From the NCBI RefSeq assembly GCF_000153285.1, contig NZ_CH724168.1:1145008-1209007 (forward strand): 64,000 nt of DNA. The letters run 5' to 3'. A model generated the notes under the pieces. That model was not told the DNA's origin, made no database searches, and saw only the letters and a program-made list of their open reading frames with translations. Every line of letters starts with the position of its first letter. The first letter of the stretch is position 1. Below are positions 48,121-57,853 of this stretch, piece after piece. The translations under genes and the position numbers were made by a program. The DNA is from Synechococcus sp. WH 7805. Lineage in GTDB: Bacteria > Cyanobacteriota > Cyanobacteriia > PCC-6307 > Cyanobiaceae.

Positions 48121-48153
48121 AGCCGTCCGCAGGATTTCGATCCGCGGACGGCT
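48121..48153 (+). terminator. Strong hairpin between rplO and secY
   Basis: AGCCGTCCGC (48121-48130) pairs perfectly with GCGGACGGCT (48144-48153), and inside it GGAT pairs with ATCC round a TTCG tetraloop, leaving a single bulged A. About 14 base pairs in all, followed by only two or three T. It may be an intrinsic terminator, a partial attenuator lowering secY expression, or an RNA-processing site. Confidence 0.6.
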
Positions 48154-48189
48154 TTCCTGCATCCAGCCCACACCCACGCTCTCTGTTTC

Positions 48190-49509
48190 ATGCTCGTCAG
48201 TCGGGGACGCAACCCCAGTGCCGCTGAAGTCATCACCCAACTGGTACGGAATCCGGAGCTACGCAACCGGGTTCTGACCACTCTGGGTTTGCTGATGTTG
48301 GTGCGCCTTGGCATCTACATCCCCATGCCCGGCATCGACCGTGTTGCCTTCCAGCAGTTCATCCAGCAGGGAGGGCAGCTGATTGGATTCCTCGACATCT
48401 TCACCGGTGGAGGCATCTCCACCCTTGGAATCTTTGCCCTCGGGATCCTGCCCTTCATCAACGCTTCGATCATCCTGCAGCTGCTGACTGCGTCTCTGCC
48501 CCAGCTCGAAGACCTACAGAAAAACGAGGGAGAAGCCGGTCGACGCAAAATTGCCCAAATCACCCGCTACGTGGCGTTGGGTTGGGGACTGATTCAGAGC
48601 GTGATCTTTGCTGTGATTCTTCGGCCTTACGCACTTGAGGGTTTGTCAGACGGCGTATTCATTACGCAGACAGCTCTGGCTCTGGTCACCGGCTCGATGA
48701 TCGTGATGTGGATCAGCGAAGTGATCACTGAGCGAGGAATTGGCCAGGGAGCCTCCCTGGTGATCTTCCTCAACATCGTGGCCACCCTGCCTCAGGCCCT
48801 CGGGTCCACCATTGAGAAAGCCCAGACGGGTGACCGAAGCGACGTGTTTGGGATCATCGTGCTGGTCCTGGTGTTCTTGGTCACCATCGTTGGAATCATT
48901 TTCGTGCAGGAGGGGGCTCGACGGCTGCCGATCGTGAGTGCCAAACGCCAGGTGGGTGGATCCGCTCTCCTCCCCAACCGTCAGAGTTATTTGCCTCTGA
49001 AGCTGAACGCTGGTGGCGTAATGCCGATCATTTTCGCTTCTGCGCTGATTTTCCTACCGATCACAATCGCCAATTTCAGTCAGAACCCACTGTTGATTAC
49101 CGCAGCGAGCGCGTTGAACCCAAGTGCATCAAACCCATGGCCGTACGCACTGCTGTTTTTCTCCTTGATCCTGGGCTTCTCCTACTTCTACGCCTCGCTC
49201 ACTTTTAATCCAACAGAAGTCGCCACCAATCTCAAACGCGGTGGCGTGGCCATCCCAGGGGTCCGCCCTGGGAGCGCCACAGCCAACTATCTCGAAGGCG
49301 TCAAAAATCGACTCACTCTGCTCGGAGGCTTATTTCTGGGGGCTGTCGCCATCATCCCCTCCGCCGTCGAGCGCGCCACCAGCGTCACCACATTCCAAGG
49401 ACTCGGCGCAACGTCCCTCCTGATTCTGGTCGGCGTCGCTATCGACACCGCCAAGCAGGTTCAAACGTACGTGATCTCACAGCGCTACGAGGGCATGGTG
49501 CGCCAATAG
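48190..49509 (+). CDS. secY: Protein translocase subunit SecY
   Basis: The channel subunit of the SecYEG translocon, in plasma and thylakoid membranes. The 439-residue protein has ten membrane helices, with MLVRLGIYIPMPGID, the plug region GGGISTLGIFALGILPFINA, ITERGIGQGASLVIFLNIVA and cytosolic loop VQEGARRLPIVSAKRQVGG, then LPLKLNAGGVMPIIFAS. A 106-base gap with a strong hairpin separates it from rplO. Confidence 0.98.
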   Translation: MLVSRGRNPSAAEVITQLVRNPELRNRVLTTLGLLMLVRLGIYIPMPGIDRVAFQQFIQQGGQLIGFLDIFTGGGISTLGIFALGILPFINASIILQLLTASLPQLEDLQKNEGEAGRRKIAQITRYVALGWGLIQSVIFAVILRPYALEGLSDGVFITQTALALVTGSMIVMWISEVITERGIGQGASLVIFLNIVATLPQALGSTIEKAQTGDRSDVFGIIVLVLVFLVTIVGIIFVQEGARRLPIVSAKRQVGGSALLPNRQSYLPLKLNAGGVMPIIFASALIFLPITIANFSQNPLLITAASALNPSASNPWPYALLFFSLILGFSYFYASLTFNPTEVATNLKRGGVAIPGVRPGSATANYLEGVKNRLTLLGGLFLGAVAIIPSAVERATSVTTFQGLGATSLLILVGVAIDTAKQVQTYVISQRYEGMVRQ

Positions 49510-49599
49510 AGAGCACCAAAGCGTTACGCCTAAAGCACGAATTTGGTACGCCACCGTACCGCCCCATCGCTTTATCCCCTGACCCATCCCATCGACACC

Positions 49600-50151
49600 A
49601 TGAAGCAACGTCTGCTGTTCATCGGCCCCCCAGGGGCAGGCAAGGGAACCCAGGCTTCACGCCTCTGCGACACCCACGGACTTCGCCATCTCTCCACAGG
49701 CGACCTGCTGCGCTCTGAGGTTTCAGCAGGCAGCGCCCTGGGCAAGGAAGCCGAAGCGGTCATGAACCGCGGCGAGCTCGTCAGCGATGACCTGGTTCTC
49801 GCCATCGTCCGTTCTCAGCTCACAGCGCTGAAGGGCCAGGGCTGGCTTCTCGATGGCTTTCCTCGCAATGTTGCGCAAGCCGAAGCACTGGAGCCCCTGC
49901 TCGGAGAACTGCAACAAAGCATCGAGACGGTCGTTCTTCTGGAACTCGACGACGAGGTCCTTGTCGAGCGACTGCTTGCCAGGGGTCGAGCGGACGACAA
50001 CGAATCGGTCATTCGCAATCGTCTCGAGGTGTATCGCAAGCAGACCGCCCCGCTGATCGACTACTACCGAGCCAAGGGACTGTTGATCTCCATCGACGCC
50101 CAGGGCAGCGTGGAAGACATCACCACAAGACTTGAAGCAAATCTGGCTTGA
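49600..50151 (+). CDS. adk: Adenylate kinase, short-lid type
   Basis: Interconverts ATP, AMP and ADP. The 183-residue length shows the short form with a reduced lid. Motifs: [16 protein letters not shown] (P-loop at 9-17), [28 protein letters not shown] and the lid [20 protein letters not shown], which has no zinc cysteines. ATG 49600 is chosen over the open upstream frame because the P-loop should lie about nine residues in. Confidence 0.97.
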   Translation: MKQRLLFIGPPGAGKGTQASRLCDTHGLRHLSTGDLLRSEVSAGSALGKEAEAVMNRGELVSDDLVLAIVRSQLTALKGQGWLLDGFPRNVAQAEALEPLLGELQQSIETVVLLELDDEVLVERLLARGRADDNESVIRNRLEVYRKQTAPLIDYYRAKGLLISIDAQGSVEDITTRLEANLA

Positions 50152-50198
50152 CCCTCTGTGATAGGTTAGCTGTTTGGAATTTTGGAGAGCCACACCCA

Positions 50199-50312
50199 AT
50201 GAAGGTGCGCGCCTCGGTCAAGAAAATGTGCGACAAGTGCCGGGTGATTCGTCGCCATGGCCGCGTCATGGTGATCTGCGAGAACCCGAAGCACAAGCAA
50301 CGTCAGGGCTGA
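50199..50312 (+). CDS. rpmJ: 50S ribosomal protein L36
   Basis: A 37-residue zinc protein of the large subunit: [20 protein letters not shown], then [17 protein letters not shown]. The zinc ligands are Cys11, Cys14, Cys27 and His32, so it is the zinc-binding (C+) form. GGAGAG lies about 10 bases upstream. The gene follows adk directly; infA is not present between them. Confidence 0.97.
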   Translation: MKVRASVKKMCDKCRVIRRHGRVMVICENPKHKQRQG

Positions 50313-50386
50313 ACGTCCTACGTCTGAAATTCTGATCGCTTACTCGCCGCCCAAGGCGGCAACTGTCCCCCTCGATTATTAGCTCA

Positions 50387-50752
50387 GTGGCACGGATTGC
50401 TGGTGTCGACATTCCCCGTGACAAGCGGATCGAAGTCGCCCTCACCTACATCTACGGAATCGGCCTCACCCGGGCCAAAACCATTCTCTCCAAGACAGGT
50501 GTCAACCCAGACATACGCGTCAAGGATCTAGAGGATGGTGATGTGCAGAAACTGCGTGGCGCCACCGAAGCCTTCACGATCGAGGGTGATCTGCGCCGGC
50601 AGGAGGGCATGGCCCTCAAGCGCCTGCAGGACATCGGCTGCTTGCGTGGCCGCCGCCATCGCATGAGCCTTCCTGTTCGCGGCCAGCGAACCCGCACCAA
50701 CGCACGCACCCGTCGCGGCGCCCGCAAGACCGTGGCCGGCAAGAAAAAGTAA
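50387..50752 (+). CDS. rpsM: 30S ribosomal protein S13
   Basis: S13 contacts the P-site tRNA and forms bridge B1. The 121 residues match: [59 protein letters not shown] and the basic tail [20 protein letters not shown]. The start is GTG 50387. A small hairpin GCCGCC-CAA-GGCGGC at 50346-50360 lies in its leader. Confidence 0.97.
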   Translation: MARIAGVDIPRDKRIEVALTYIYGIGLTRAKTILSKTGVNPDIRVKDLEDGDVQKLRGATEAFTIEGDLRRQEGMALKRLQDIGCLRGRRHRMSLPVRGQRTRTNARTRRGARKTVAGKKK

Positions 50753-50809
50753 GCCTCTTGCAGTCGTTCGGATTGCTCCGTTCCTCCAGCCCCCATCACC
50801 CCCAGGCCC

Positions 50810-51202
50810 ATGGCCAAGACCGTCAAGAAATCCGGCCCGAAGAAGGCCAAACGCAACGTCCCCAACGGCGTTGCGCATATTCAGAGCACGTTCAACAACA
50901 CGATCGTCTCGATTACCGACACCACCGGAGAGGTCATCTCCTGGTCATCGGCCGGTGCCAGCGGCTTCAAAGGTGCTCGTAAGGGCACGCCCTTCGCAGC
51001 ACAGACCGCAGCCGAGGCCGCTGCTCGTCGCGCACTTGATCAAGGGATGCGTCAAATCGAAGTGCTGGTTCGCGGCCCCGGTTCTGGACGAGAAACCGCC
51101 ATCCGTGCTCTGCAGGTCGCCGGCTTGGAGATCACCCTGATCCGTGATGTCACGCCGTTGCCCCACAACGGCTGCCGCCGTCCCAAGCGTCGTCGCGTCT
51201 GA
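50810..51202 (+). CDS. rpsK: 30S ribosomal protein S11
   Basis: S11 forms part of the platform near the E site and Shine-Dalgarno helix. The 130-residue protein contains [60 protein letters not shown] and [20 protein letters not shown], all typical. Confidence 0.98.
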   Translation: MAKTVKKSGPKKAKRNVPNGVAHIQSTFNNTIVSITDTTGEVISWSSAGASGFKGARKGTPFAAQTAAEAAARRALDQGMRQIEVLVRGPGSGRETAIRALQVAGLEITLIRDVTPLPHNGCRRPKRRRV

Positions 51203-51247
51203 TCCACGCGTTTCCGTTCAGGTCCCTCTCTCCCCCCGCCTCAGACA

Positions 51248-52186
51248 GTGTTGCAATACCAGATCGACCGTATCGAGCATCAGATCGCTGACGATCGCTC
51301 ACAAACCGGTGTGTTTCTCATCGGCCCCTTAGAGCGTGGTCAGGCCACGACTCTCGGCAACTCGCTGCGTCGTGTGCTGATGGGCAATCTCGAGGGCACA
51401 GCGGTCACCGCCGTGAGGATTGCTGGTGTCAATCATGAATACGCCACCATCCCAGGTGTTCGCGAGGATGTTCTTGACATTCTCTTGAATTGCAAGCAAA
51501 TCACCGTGAACAGCCGCACCAGCGAGCTGGAGATCGGACGTCTGGTGGTGGCCGGACCGGCAACCGTTAAGGCCCGTGACCTGCAGTTTTCATCTCAGGT
51601 GCAGGTGATTGACGGGGAGCGTGTGATCGCGACGGTGGGCGAGAGTTACAGCCTCGAGCTCGAGGTGCATGTGGAGCGAGGCATCGGCTACAGGCCGGTG
51701 GATCGCCACAACGAAGACACCAGCGCCATCGACCTGCTGCAGATCGATGCTGTGTTCATGCCAGTGCATCGGGTGAACTTCACCATCGACGAAACGGCCG
51801 TTGCCGAAGGTGGATCAGCCCGAGAGCGTCTGCGTATGGAGGTGGTGACCGATGGATCCATCACCCCAGACGATGCCATTGCCCAGGCTGCCAATCAGCT
51901 CATCGAGCTGTTTCAGCCTCTGGCCACGGTCACCATGGTCGAAGAGGTCAGCGCAGAACCCGAGCCCACTGCAGAGGCTCAGATTCCTCTCGAGGAACTC
52001 AACCTCTCGGTTCGTGCCTACAACTGCTTGAAGCGAGCTCAGGTGAACTCGGTTTCCGATCTCATGGGTTTCAGCTACGAGGATCTGCTGGAGATCAAGA
52101 ACTTCGGATCCAAGTCGGCTGACGAAGTGATCGAGGCCCTCGAGCGCATCGGCATCCAGATTCCCCAAAGTCGCACCAGCGCCTGA
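51248..52186 (+). CDS. rpoA: RNA polymerase alpha subunit
   Basis: Scaffold for polymerase assembly and contact for activators. The 312-residue protein has the NTD signature [60 protein letters not shown] and, after a short linker, the [23 protein letters not shown] with [20 protein letters not shown]. The start is GTG 51248, immediately followed by TTG. Confidence 0.98.
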   Translation: MLQYQIDRIEHQIADDRSQTGVFLIGPLERGQATTLGNSLRRVLMGNLEGTAVTAVRIAGVNHEYATIPGVREDVLDILLNCKQITVNSRTSELEIGRLVVAGPATVKARDLQFSSQVQVIDGERVIATVGESYSLELEVHVERGIGYRPVDRHNEDTSAIDLLQIDAVFMPVHRVNFTIDETAVAEGGSARERLRMEVVTDGSITPDDAIAQAANQLIELFQPLATVTMVEEVSAEPEPTAEAQIPLEELNLSVRAYNCLKRAQVNSVSDLMGFSYEDLLEIKNFGSKSADEVIEALERIGIQIPQSRTSA

Positions 52187-52222
52187 TCGTTCCTCACTCC
52201 ATTCCAAGTCCTCACCCGAACC

Positions 52223-52573
52223 ATGCGTCACCAATGTCGAGTTCCTCAGCTGGGCCGCCCAGCTGACCAGCGCAAAGCCATGCTTCGTGGCCTGACCACG
52301 CAGCTGATCCGCGAAGGCCGGGTCACGACAACCAAAGCCCGCGCCAAGGCCCTGAGGGATGAAGCCGAGCGCATGATCACGTTGGCCAAGGAAGGCAGCC
52401 TGGCGTCACGGCGACGGGTGCTCGGTTACGTGTACGACAAGCAGCTTGTGCATGCTCTCTTCGAGAAAGCGCCCGACCGCTACAGCGATCGCAAAGGTGG
52501 TTACACCCGGATCACCCGCACAGTTCGCCGCCGTGGCGACAATGCCGAGATGGCCATCATTGAGTTGGTCTGA
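52223..52573 (+). CDS. rplQ: 50S ribosomal protein L17
   Basis: Lies near the tunnel exit. The 116 residues [60 protein letters not shown] and [20 protein letters not shown] are standard. Its stop codon TGA overlaps the CTG proposed as truA start. Confidence 0.98.
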   Translation: MRHQCRVPQLGRPADQRKAMLRGLTTQLIREGRVTTTKARAKALRDEAERMITLAKEGSLASRRRVLGYVYDKQLVHALFEKAPDRYSDRKGGYTRITRTVRRRGDNAEMAIIELV

Positions 52574-53463
52574 ACCCTTCGGATCAGAGCACGATTCACG
52601 ACCCCCGACCCGGACCTGAAACCAATCCCCCCCAGCGGATTGCTATCAGCCTCCAGTACGCGGGGTCGTTTTTTTGTGGCTGGCAGCGGCAACGACAGGG
52701 CACAAGCGTGCAAGGTGTACTCGAACAGGCCATCGCGGATCTCGACCCCCATCGTCCCGTCCATGCCGTGGCCGCGGGCCGCACTGACGCCGGTGTGCAT
52801 GCAGCCGGACAAGTGGTGCATTTCGACAGCAGTGGTCCAATTCCCGCCAATCGCTGGGCTCCAGCACTGAATGGCCGGCTACCCGCCAGCATCAGGGTCC
52901 GTGAAGCCGTGGAACGGCCTCTTTCGTGGCATGCCTGCTACTCGGCCACCTACCGGCGCTATCGCTACACCCTTTACAACGGCCGGCGACCCAATCTCTT
53001 TCTCGCGCCCTGGAGCTGGCATCGCTATCAAGCGCGTCTTGATGAGCATGCGATGGCTGATGCCTTGGGGGGAATGCTTGGCAGTCATGACTTCGCAGCT
53101 TTCCAGCGCGCTGGAAGTCGCAGAGCTCATTCAAGAACCACGATTCAGGACGTCTCCGTTCAACGGCGAGGCGATCTGATTGACCTGGAGATTCAGGCCA
53201 CCGGCTTTCTCTATGGAATGGTGCGCCTATTGATGGGGCAACTGGTGGCCGTTGGTGAACATCGACTCACCCCAGAACAGTTCGAGCGCCGCTGGCGGGA
53301 ACGACGGCGTGAGGAGGTCAAAGACGGTGCACCACCCCAGGGCTTGTGCTTGCTCAGGGCAGGCTACGAGGACACCATCTTCAGCAAGGGCGGCTGGTAC
53401 GATTGTCAACCGACTTTTTGTCTAGCCACAGAAGATCCACCTCCGGATCCTCCAGGATGGTGA
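52570..53463 (+). CDS. truA: tRNA pseudouridine synthase A, apparent CTG start
   Basis: TruA makes pseudouridine at positions 38-40 of tRNA. The frame encodes [20 protein letters not shown], the true N-terminus of the enzyme, then [20 protein letters not shown] with catalytic Asp73, [20 protein letters not shown] and [20 protein letters not shown]. In this frame no ATG, GTG or TTG lies between the in-frame TGA at 52561 and the conserved residues. CTG 52570 overlaps the rplQ stop (CTGA) and gives 297 residues. GTG 52708 would delete the first strand and the GWQRQ motif. Confidence 0.93.
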   Translation: MNPSDQSTIHDPRPGPETNPPQRIAISLQYAGSFFCGWQRQRQGTSVQGVLEQAIADLDPHRPVHAVAAGRTDAGVHAAGQVVHFDSSGPIPANRWAPALNGRLPASIRVREAVERPLSWHACYSATYRRYRYTLYNGRRPNLFLAPWSWHRYQARLDEHAMADALGGMLGSHDFAAFQRAGSRRAHSRTTIQDVSVQRRGDLIDLEIQATGFLYGMVRLLMGQLVAVGEHRLTPEQFERRWRERRREEVKDGAPPQGLCLLRAGYEDTIFSKGGWYDCQPTFCLATEDPPPDPPGW

Positions 53464-53629
53464 TTCAGCACCTGAACCGCACCGACGCCAACCGAACTTT
53501 GAGGTTGGGGTCAGGCGACAAGGTAAAGTCGATCTTTGAGCTCTGGTTGGAACGCCACGGCGTAACCAATGCTCCCTGCCCAGCTTCGTCGCTCGCGACG
53601 GGGCATATCAGAACCGGCATGCCGGCGCG

Positions 53630-54082
53630 ATGAACAAGACCTCTGTCCCCTCCATCGATTCGATCGACCGCCAGTGGTATCTGGTGGACGCTGAGAATCA
53701 AACCCTCGGCCGACTGGCAACCGAGGTGGCTTCCGTGCTGCGCGGCAAGAACAAAGCCAGTTTCACCCCTCACCTCGACACCGGCGATTTCGTTGTCGTT
53801 GTGAATGCCGACAAGATTCGGGTAAGCGGTAACAAGCCTCAGCAGAAGCTTTACCGCCGTCACTCCGGTCGCCCCGGAGGCATGAAGGTGGAAACCTTCG
53901 CTCACCTGCAGGAGCGCCTGCCAGAACGCATCGTGGAGAAGGCCATCAAAGGCATGCTTCCCCACAACGCCCTGGGTCGGCAGATGTTCCGCAAATTGAA
54001 GGTTTACAAGGGTGCCGAGCACCCTCACGCTGCCCAACAGCCCAAGCCCCTGCAGCTCGATCCCGCCGCCACCGCCCAATGA
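53630..54082 (+). CDS. rplM: 50S ribosomal protein L13
   Basis: An early 50S assembly protein. The 150-residue sequence contains [60 protein letters not shown] and [21 protein letters not shown] 166-base non-coding gap precedes it and probably holds a new promoter. It overlaps rpsI by 4 bases (ATGA). Confidence 0.98.
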   Translation: MNKTSVPSIDSIDRQWYLVDAENQTLGRLATEVASVLRGKNKASFTPHLDTGDFVVVVNADKIRVSGNKPQQKLYRRHSGRPGGMKVETFAHLQERLPERIVEKAIKGMLPHNALGRQMFRKLKVYKGAEHPHAAQQPKPLQLDPAATAQ

Positions 54083-54483
54083 GCACCTCCAATTCTGTCG
54101 TCTACTGGGGTACCGGCCGCCGCAAAACCTCTGTGGCCCGTGTGCGCTTAGTGCCAGGAAACGGCACCATCACGATTAACGGTCGCCCCGGCGATAACTA
54201 TCTCAATTACAACCCCGCCTACCTGTCTGCAGTACGTGCCCCACTGCAGACGTTGGGTCTCCTCACGGAGTACGACGTTCTCGTGAACGTCCGTGGTGGT
54301 GGACTGACCGGCCAAGCTGATGCCATCAAGCAGGGCGCCGCTCGCGCCTTGTGTGAGCTTTCAGCCGACAACCGCAAGCCCCTGAAGACCGAAGGCCATC
54401 TCAGCCGAGATCCACGGGCAAAGGAACGTCGCAAGTACGGCCTCAAGAAAGCCCGTAAAGCTCCCCAGTTCTCCAAGCGCTGA
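54079..54483 (+). CDS. rpsI: 30S ribosomal protein S9
   Basis: Its C-terminal tail reaches the P-site tRNA. The 134 residues include [58 protein letters not shown] and the end [18 protein letters not shown], the conserved KxxxFSKR tail. Confidence 0.98.
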   Translation: MSTSNSVVYWGTGRRKTSVARVRLVPGNGTITINGRPGDNYLNYNPAYLSAVRAPLQTLGLLTEYDVLVNVRGGGLTGQADAIKQGAARALCELSADNRKPLKTEGHLSRDPRAKERRKYGLKKARKAPQFSKR

Positions 54484-54491
54484 TTTCTGTC

Positions 54492-54749
54492 ATGCCCAAG
54501 CCCGAAATCCATCCCACCTGGTATCCCGATGCCAAGGTGATCTGCAACGGAGAAGTGGTAATGACCACTGGCTCCACGCAGCCCGAAATCCACGTTGATG
54601 TGTGGAGCGGCAACCATCCCTTCTTCACAGGCACTCAGAAAATCCTCGACACGGAGGGGCGTGTGGATCGTTTCATGCGCAAATACGGCATGGGCGGAGC
54701 AGACAAGGCTGCAGATGACAAAAAAAGTGGCGAGAAAGCAGACGCCTGA
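54492..54749 (+). CDS. rpmE: 50S ribosomal protein L31, cysteine-poor form
   Basis: Bridges the two ribosomal subunits. The 85-residue protein has PKPEIHPTWYPDAKVICNGE, TTGSTQPEIHVDVWSGNHPF and FTGTQKILDTEGRVDRFMRK, typical of L31, but only one cysteine, so it cannot bind zinc as the C+ form does. The tail is Lys/Asp rich. An intrinsic terminator follows 22 bases after the stop. Confidence 0.95.
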   Translation: MPKPEIHPTWYPDAKVICNGEVVMTTGSTQPEIHVDVWSGNHPFFTGTQKILDTEGRVDRFMRKYGMGGADKAADDKKSGEKADA

Positions 54750-54771
54750 TTGGTGTTTTGCCATGAATGTT

Positions 54772-54812
54772 CCCCCGAAGGCAGTAACACCACTGCCATC
54801 GGGGGTTTTTGT
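54772..54812 (+). terminator. Intrinsic terminator after rpmE
   Basis: CCCCCGA (54772-54778) pairs with TCGGGGG, with an inner AGGCAGT/ACTGCC stem and a short loop, directly followed by TTTTTG. This is the clearest rho-independent terminator in the window and ends the rplM-rpsI-rpmE transcript. Confidence 0.85.
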
Positions 54813-54863
54813 TGACCCACCGTCCTTCGTTGCAGACCAGGCATCGGCACCATCTCTGAGGGA

Positions 54864-55961
54864 ATGGATCCATCGACGTTGATCAGTCGCCTCGAAGCGG
54901 CACGCGACAGTTTCCACAACCTGGAGCGCCAATTGGCGGATCCAGATGTGGCCTCAGATCCCACGCGTCTGCAGTCAATCGCTCGGGAACGATCCAGACT
55001 CGAACCCCTGGTGAACGACTACACCAGCCTGCAATCGGTGCAAGCGGAGCGGGAACAGGCCAGAGAACTCCTGCGTGATAGCCGTGGTGATGAGGAGATG
55101 GCCAACCTTGCGCAACTTGAGTTGGAGGAGCTGGACAAGCGCCATGAAGTCCTGATTCAACGGCTCACACTGGCACTGCTGCCGAAGGATCCCCGGGATG
55201 AACGCAGTGTGATGCTTGAGATCCGTGCTGGTGCCGGCGGCGATGAAGCCTGCCTCTGGGCAGGCGATCTGGCACGGATGTATGAACGCTTCAGCAGCAG
55301 GCGCGGCTGGACGGTTCAACCAGTGAGTGCCAGTGAAGCCGACCTTGGGGGCTTCAAGGAGCTGATCCTCTCGGTGAAAGGAGATTCAGTGTTCAGTGAG
55401 CTGAAATTTGAAGCTGGAGTTCACCGCGTGCAACGTGTCCCAGCCACAGAATCGCAAGGACGCGTTCACACATCCACTGCCACCGTGGCCGTCATGCCAG
55501 AAGCAGACCCCGTCGAAGTGCAGATCGAACCCGCCGATTTGGAGATCAGTACAGCCCGATCCGGTGGAGCTGGAGGGCAGAACGTCAACAAAGTCGAAAC
55601 CGCCGTGGATCTAATGCATCGCCCCAGCGGAATCCGTGTGTTTTGCACCCAGGAACGATCCCAGCTTCAGAACAGGGAGAGGGCCATGGAGATTCTGCGG
55701 GCCAAGCTCTACGAGCGCCAACTGGCGGAAGCCAATGCCCGGGAAAGCTCCGCGCGACGCGCCCAGGTGGGCACAGGCGATCGCAGTGAGAAGATCCGCA
55801 CCTACAACGCCAAAGACAACAGGGTCACAGATCATCGGCTGGGCCGGAACTTCAGCCTTGATCCAGTACTCCAGGGACAAATGGAGGATGTTATCGGTGC
55901 TTGTATCGCTGAGGAACAGCGCAGCAAGCTGGCAGCGCTCAGTCAGCAATCGGACGACTGA
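54864..55961 (+). CDS. prfA: Peptide chain release factor 1
   Basis: RF1 reads UAA and UAG. The 365-residue protein has the anticodon-like PAT motif in [16 protein letters not shown] and the GGQ motif at 237-239 in [19 protein letters not shown], which distinguish RF1 from RF2 (SPF). The N-terminal coiled region ends before [18 protein letters not shown]. It converges on the HNH gene with only one base between the stops. Confidence 0.97.
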   Translation: MDPSTLISRLEAARDSFHNLERQLADPDVASDPTRLQSIARERSRLEPLVNDYTSLQSVQAEREQARELLRDSRGDEEMANLAQLELEELDKRHEVLIQRLTLALLPKDPRDERSVMLEIRAGAGGDEACLWAGDLARMYERFSSRRGWTVQPVSASEADLGGFKELILSVKGDSVFSELKFEAGVHRVQRVPATESQGRVHTSTATVAVMPEADPVEVQIEPADLEISTARSGGAGGQNVNKVETAVDLMHRPSGIRVFCTQERSQLQNRERAMEILRAKLYERQLAEANARESSARRAQVGTGDRSEKIRTYNAKDNRVTDHRLGRNFSLDPVLQGQMEDVIGACIAEEQRSKLAALSQQSDD

Positions 55962-55962
55962 A

Positions 55963-56460
55963 TCACGCGCCGATCACATATTTGGCCCACTCACTGTGCC
56001 GACCAGAATTGATCTGACGGACGGCATCGAAACTCAAACTGCTGAGCGGTCGTCTTGGCATTTTCCGCAGAGGCATGGCCGCTTCCTGGGGCGTGCGATT
56101 CCCCTTTCGGACGTTGCAGCGCATACAGGCTGTGGTCACGTTGTCCCAGCTGTCGCCACCGCCGCGACTGCGAGGCATCACGTGGTCGATCGAGAGATTC
56201 TCCTTGACGCCACAGTACTGACAGGTGTGGTTGTCTCTCTGAAACACGTTGCGACGGGTCAGTGGGACCTGCCTGAATGGAACACGAACAAACTGCCGCA
56301 ACCTGATCACCGTTGGGACATGAACATCTCGGCGTACGAGCCGATGAGGATCATGTTCGAGGCTCTCAGCCTTTCCCTTGAGCATCATCACCAAAGCTCG
56401 ACGCCAAGTGGTGATGTTCAGAGGTTCGTAGGACGCATTGAGAACGAGAACCTGGCCCAT
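55963..56460 (-). CDS. HNH endonuclease family protein
   Basis: A 165-residue protein, conserved in cyanobacteria, with a complete HNH/zinc unit: HTCQYCGVKENLSIDHVMPR, then SWDNVTTACMRCNVRKGNRT (CxxC at 80-83, catalytic His93, Asn107, CxxC at 112-115). The first 70 residues (VLVLNASYEPLNITTWRRAL) are a family-specific domain. ATG 56460 has GGGAG at a proper distance and is preferred over ATG 56484. Its cellular target is unknown. Confidence 0.9.
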   Translation of the reverse strand: MGQVLVLNASYEPLNITTWRRALVMMLKGKAESLEHDPHRLVRRDVHVPTVIRLRQFVRVPFRQVPLTRRNVFQRDNHTCQYCGVKENLSIDHVMPRSRGGGDSWDNVTTACMRCNVRKGNRTPQEAAMPLRKMPRRPLSSLSFDAVRQINSGRHSEWAKYVIGA

Positions 56461-56533
56461 GCCAGCTCCCAGATTAAACGGCATGCTAACGGGGTCACAA
56501 ATGACGCCTTGTGCCCCCCACTACCAAGCCCCC

Positions 56534-57715
56534 ATGTCCGACCTGTTCGTCGACAACCAACGATCTGCAGGACTCGTGCACCAGACCGGGGCCGACCCCC
56601 GTCAACGGGCCTGGATGGAAGTCTCCGCACAGGCTGTGGAAAAGAATGCACGAGCACTGAAAGGGATTCTGAAACCTGGCTGTGCCCTGATGGCCGTTGT
56701 CAAGGCCGACGGCTACGGACATGGAGCTGAGACGGTCGCCAGAGCAGCCATTTGTGGAGGAGCCGCCAGCCTTGGCGTGGCCACCCTGCAGGAGGGGATT
56801 GAACTGCGACGGGCCGGGCTCGAACTCCCTGTTCTTGTGCTCGGCAACCTGATTCAGGCTGAAGACTTGCGGGCCTGCCTGCATTGGCAGCTGATGCCCA
56901 CCTTGAGCAGCATGCGTGAAGCGCTGCTCTGCCAGAACCTTGCCAGCGGCAGCGGCCGTCGCTTCTCCGTTCAGCTCAAGCTGGACACAGGAATGACCCG
57001 ACTCGGCTGCGACTGGCAGGACGGCAGTCGTCTCACGGCGGCCATCCAGCAACTCGACCATCTGATGCTCCGTGGCGTGTACAGCCACCTCGCTATGGCC
57101 GATGGAGGTCCCGAGGGTGATGCTGAGCGCATCACTCGACTGCAGCAGGAGCGCTTTGACGCCGTGACGCGGTCCCTTCGCAGCGAAGCCCTCCAACTCC
57201 ATCTCGCCAATTCAGCCGGCACGCTTCGCGACCCATCCCTTCACCATGACCAGGTGCGCGTCGGCTTGGCTCTCTATGGCCATTCACCCAGTCAGCATCT
57301 GAACCAAAGCGTGCATCTGGAACCAGCGATGGGAGTGAAGGCACGGGTGAGCCTGATCCGCGTTGTGCCTGCAGGAGTGGGCGTGAGCTACGGACATCGT
57401 TTCATCACCAGCCGTCCCAGCCGACTGGCCGTGGTGGGCATCGGCTACGCCGATGGAGTGAGCCGTTCTCTATCCGGCCAGATCTCAGTGCTCCACGCTG
57501 GCCAACGCCTACCGCAGGTGGGTGCGATCACCATGGATCAGCTGTTGGTAGACGCCACCGACCACCCAGCTCTGGATGTGGGTGATGTGGTGACCCTGCT
57601 TGGATCTGATGGCGAGGAAGTGATTCATCCGCTGGAGTGGGCCGAACTGTCCCATACGATTCCTTGGGAAGTGCTGTGCAGCTTCAAACATCGCTTACCC
57701 CGCTTGGTGGTCTGA
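56534..57715 (+). CDS. alr: Alanine racemase
   Basis: PLP enzyme that supplies D-alanine for peptidoglycan. The 393-residue protein has AVVKADGYGHGAETVA with PLP-Lys57, LDTGMTRLGCDWQDG, HLANSAGTLRDPSLHHDQVR, VGLALYGHSP, GVSYGHRFITSRPSRLAVVG with catalytic Tyr, and GAITMDQLLVDATDHP. Start ATG 56534 is the last good one before the core; the frame is open back into the divergent HNH gene. Confidence 0.96.
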   Translation: MSDLFVDNQRSAGLVHQTGADPRQRAWMEVSAQAVEKNARALKGILKPGCALMAVVKADGYGHGAETVARAAICGGAASLGVATLQEGIELRRAGLELPVLVLGNLIQAEDLRACLHWQLMPTLSSMREALLCQNLASGSGRRFSVQLKLDTGMTRLGCDWQDGSRLTAAIQQLDHLMLRGVYSHLAMADGGPEGDAERITRLQQERFDAVTRSLRSEALQLHLANSAGTLRDPSLHHDQVRVGLALYGHSPSQHLNQSVHLEPAMGVKARVSLIRVVPAGVGVSYGHRFITSRPSRLAVVGIGYADGVSRSLSGQISVLHAGQRLPQVGAITMDQLLVDATDHPALDVGDVVTLLGSDGEEVIHPLEWAELSHTIPWEVLCSFKHRLPRLVV

Positions 57716-57749
57716 AGGCACGACCTCTTGATAAGGTGGGCAAGCCGCT

Positions 57750-57838
57750 GGAGAGGTGGCTGAGTGGTTGAAAGCGGCTCCCTGCTAAGGAGTTACAGGA
57801 GGCAACTTCTGTCGAGGGTTCGAATCCCTCCCTCTCCG
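57750..57838 (+). tRNA. tRNA-Ser (GCT)
   Basis: An 89-base class II tRNA with a long variable arm. Acceptor GGAGAGG pairs with CCTCTCC; the anticodon stem CTCC/GGAG carries loop CTGCTAA with anticodon GCT; T arm GAGGGTTCGAATCCCTC. The CCA end is not encoded. Confidence 0.95.
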
Positions 57839-57853
57839 TTGAATTAAACGTGA

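Noticed and set aside
50152-50198. Search for infA between adk and rpmJ
   Set aside because: The gap is only 47 bases, so infA is not here; it must be elsewhere in the genome.
50346-50360. Hairpin GCCGCC-CAA-GGCGGC before rpsM as terminator
   Set aside because: There is no T-run and the downstream genes belong to the same operon; it is at most a leader structure.
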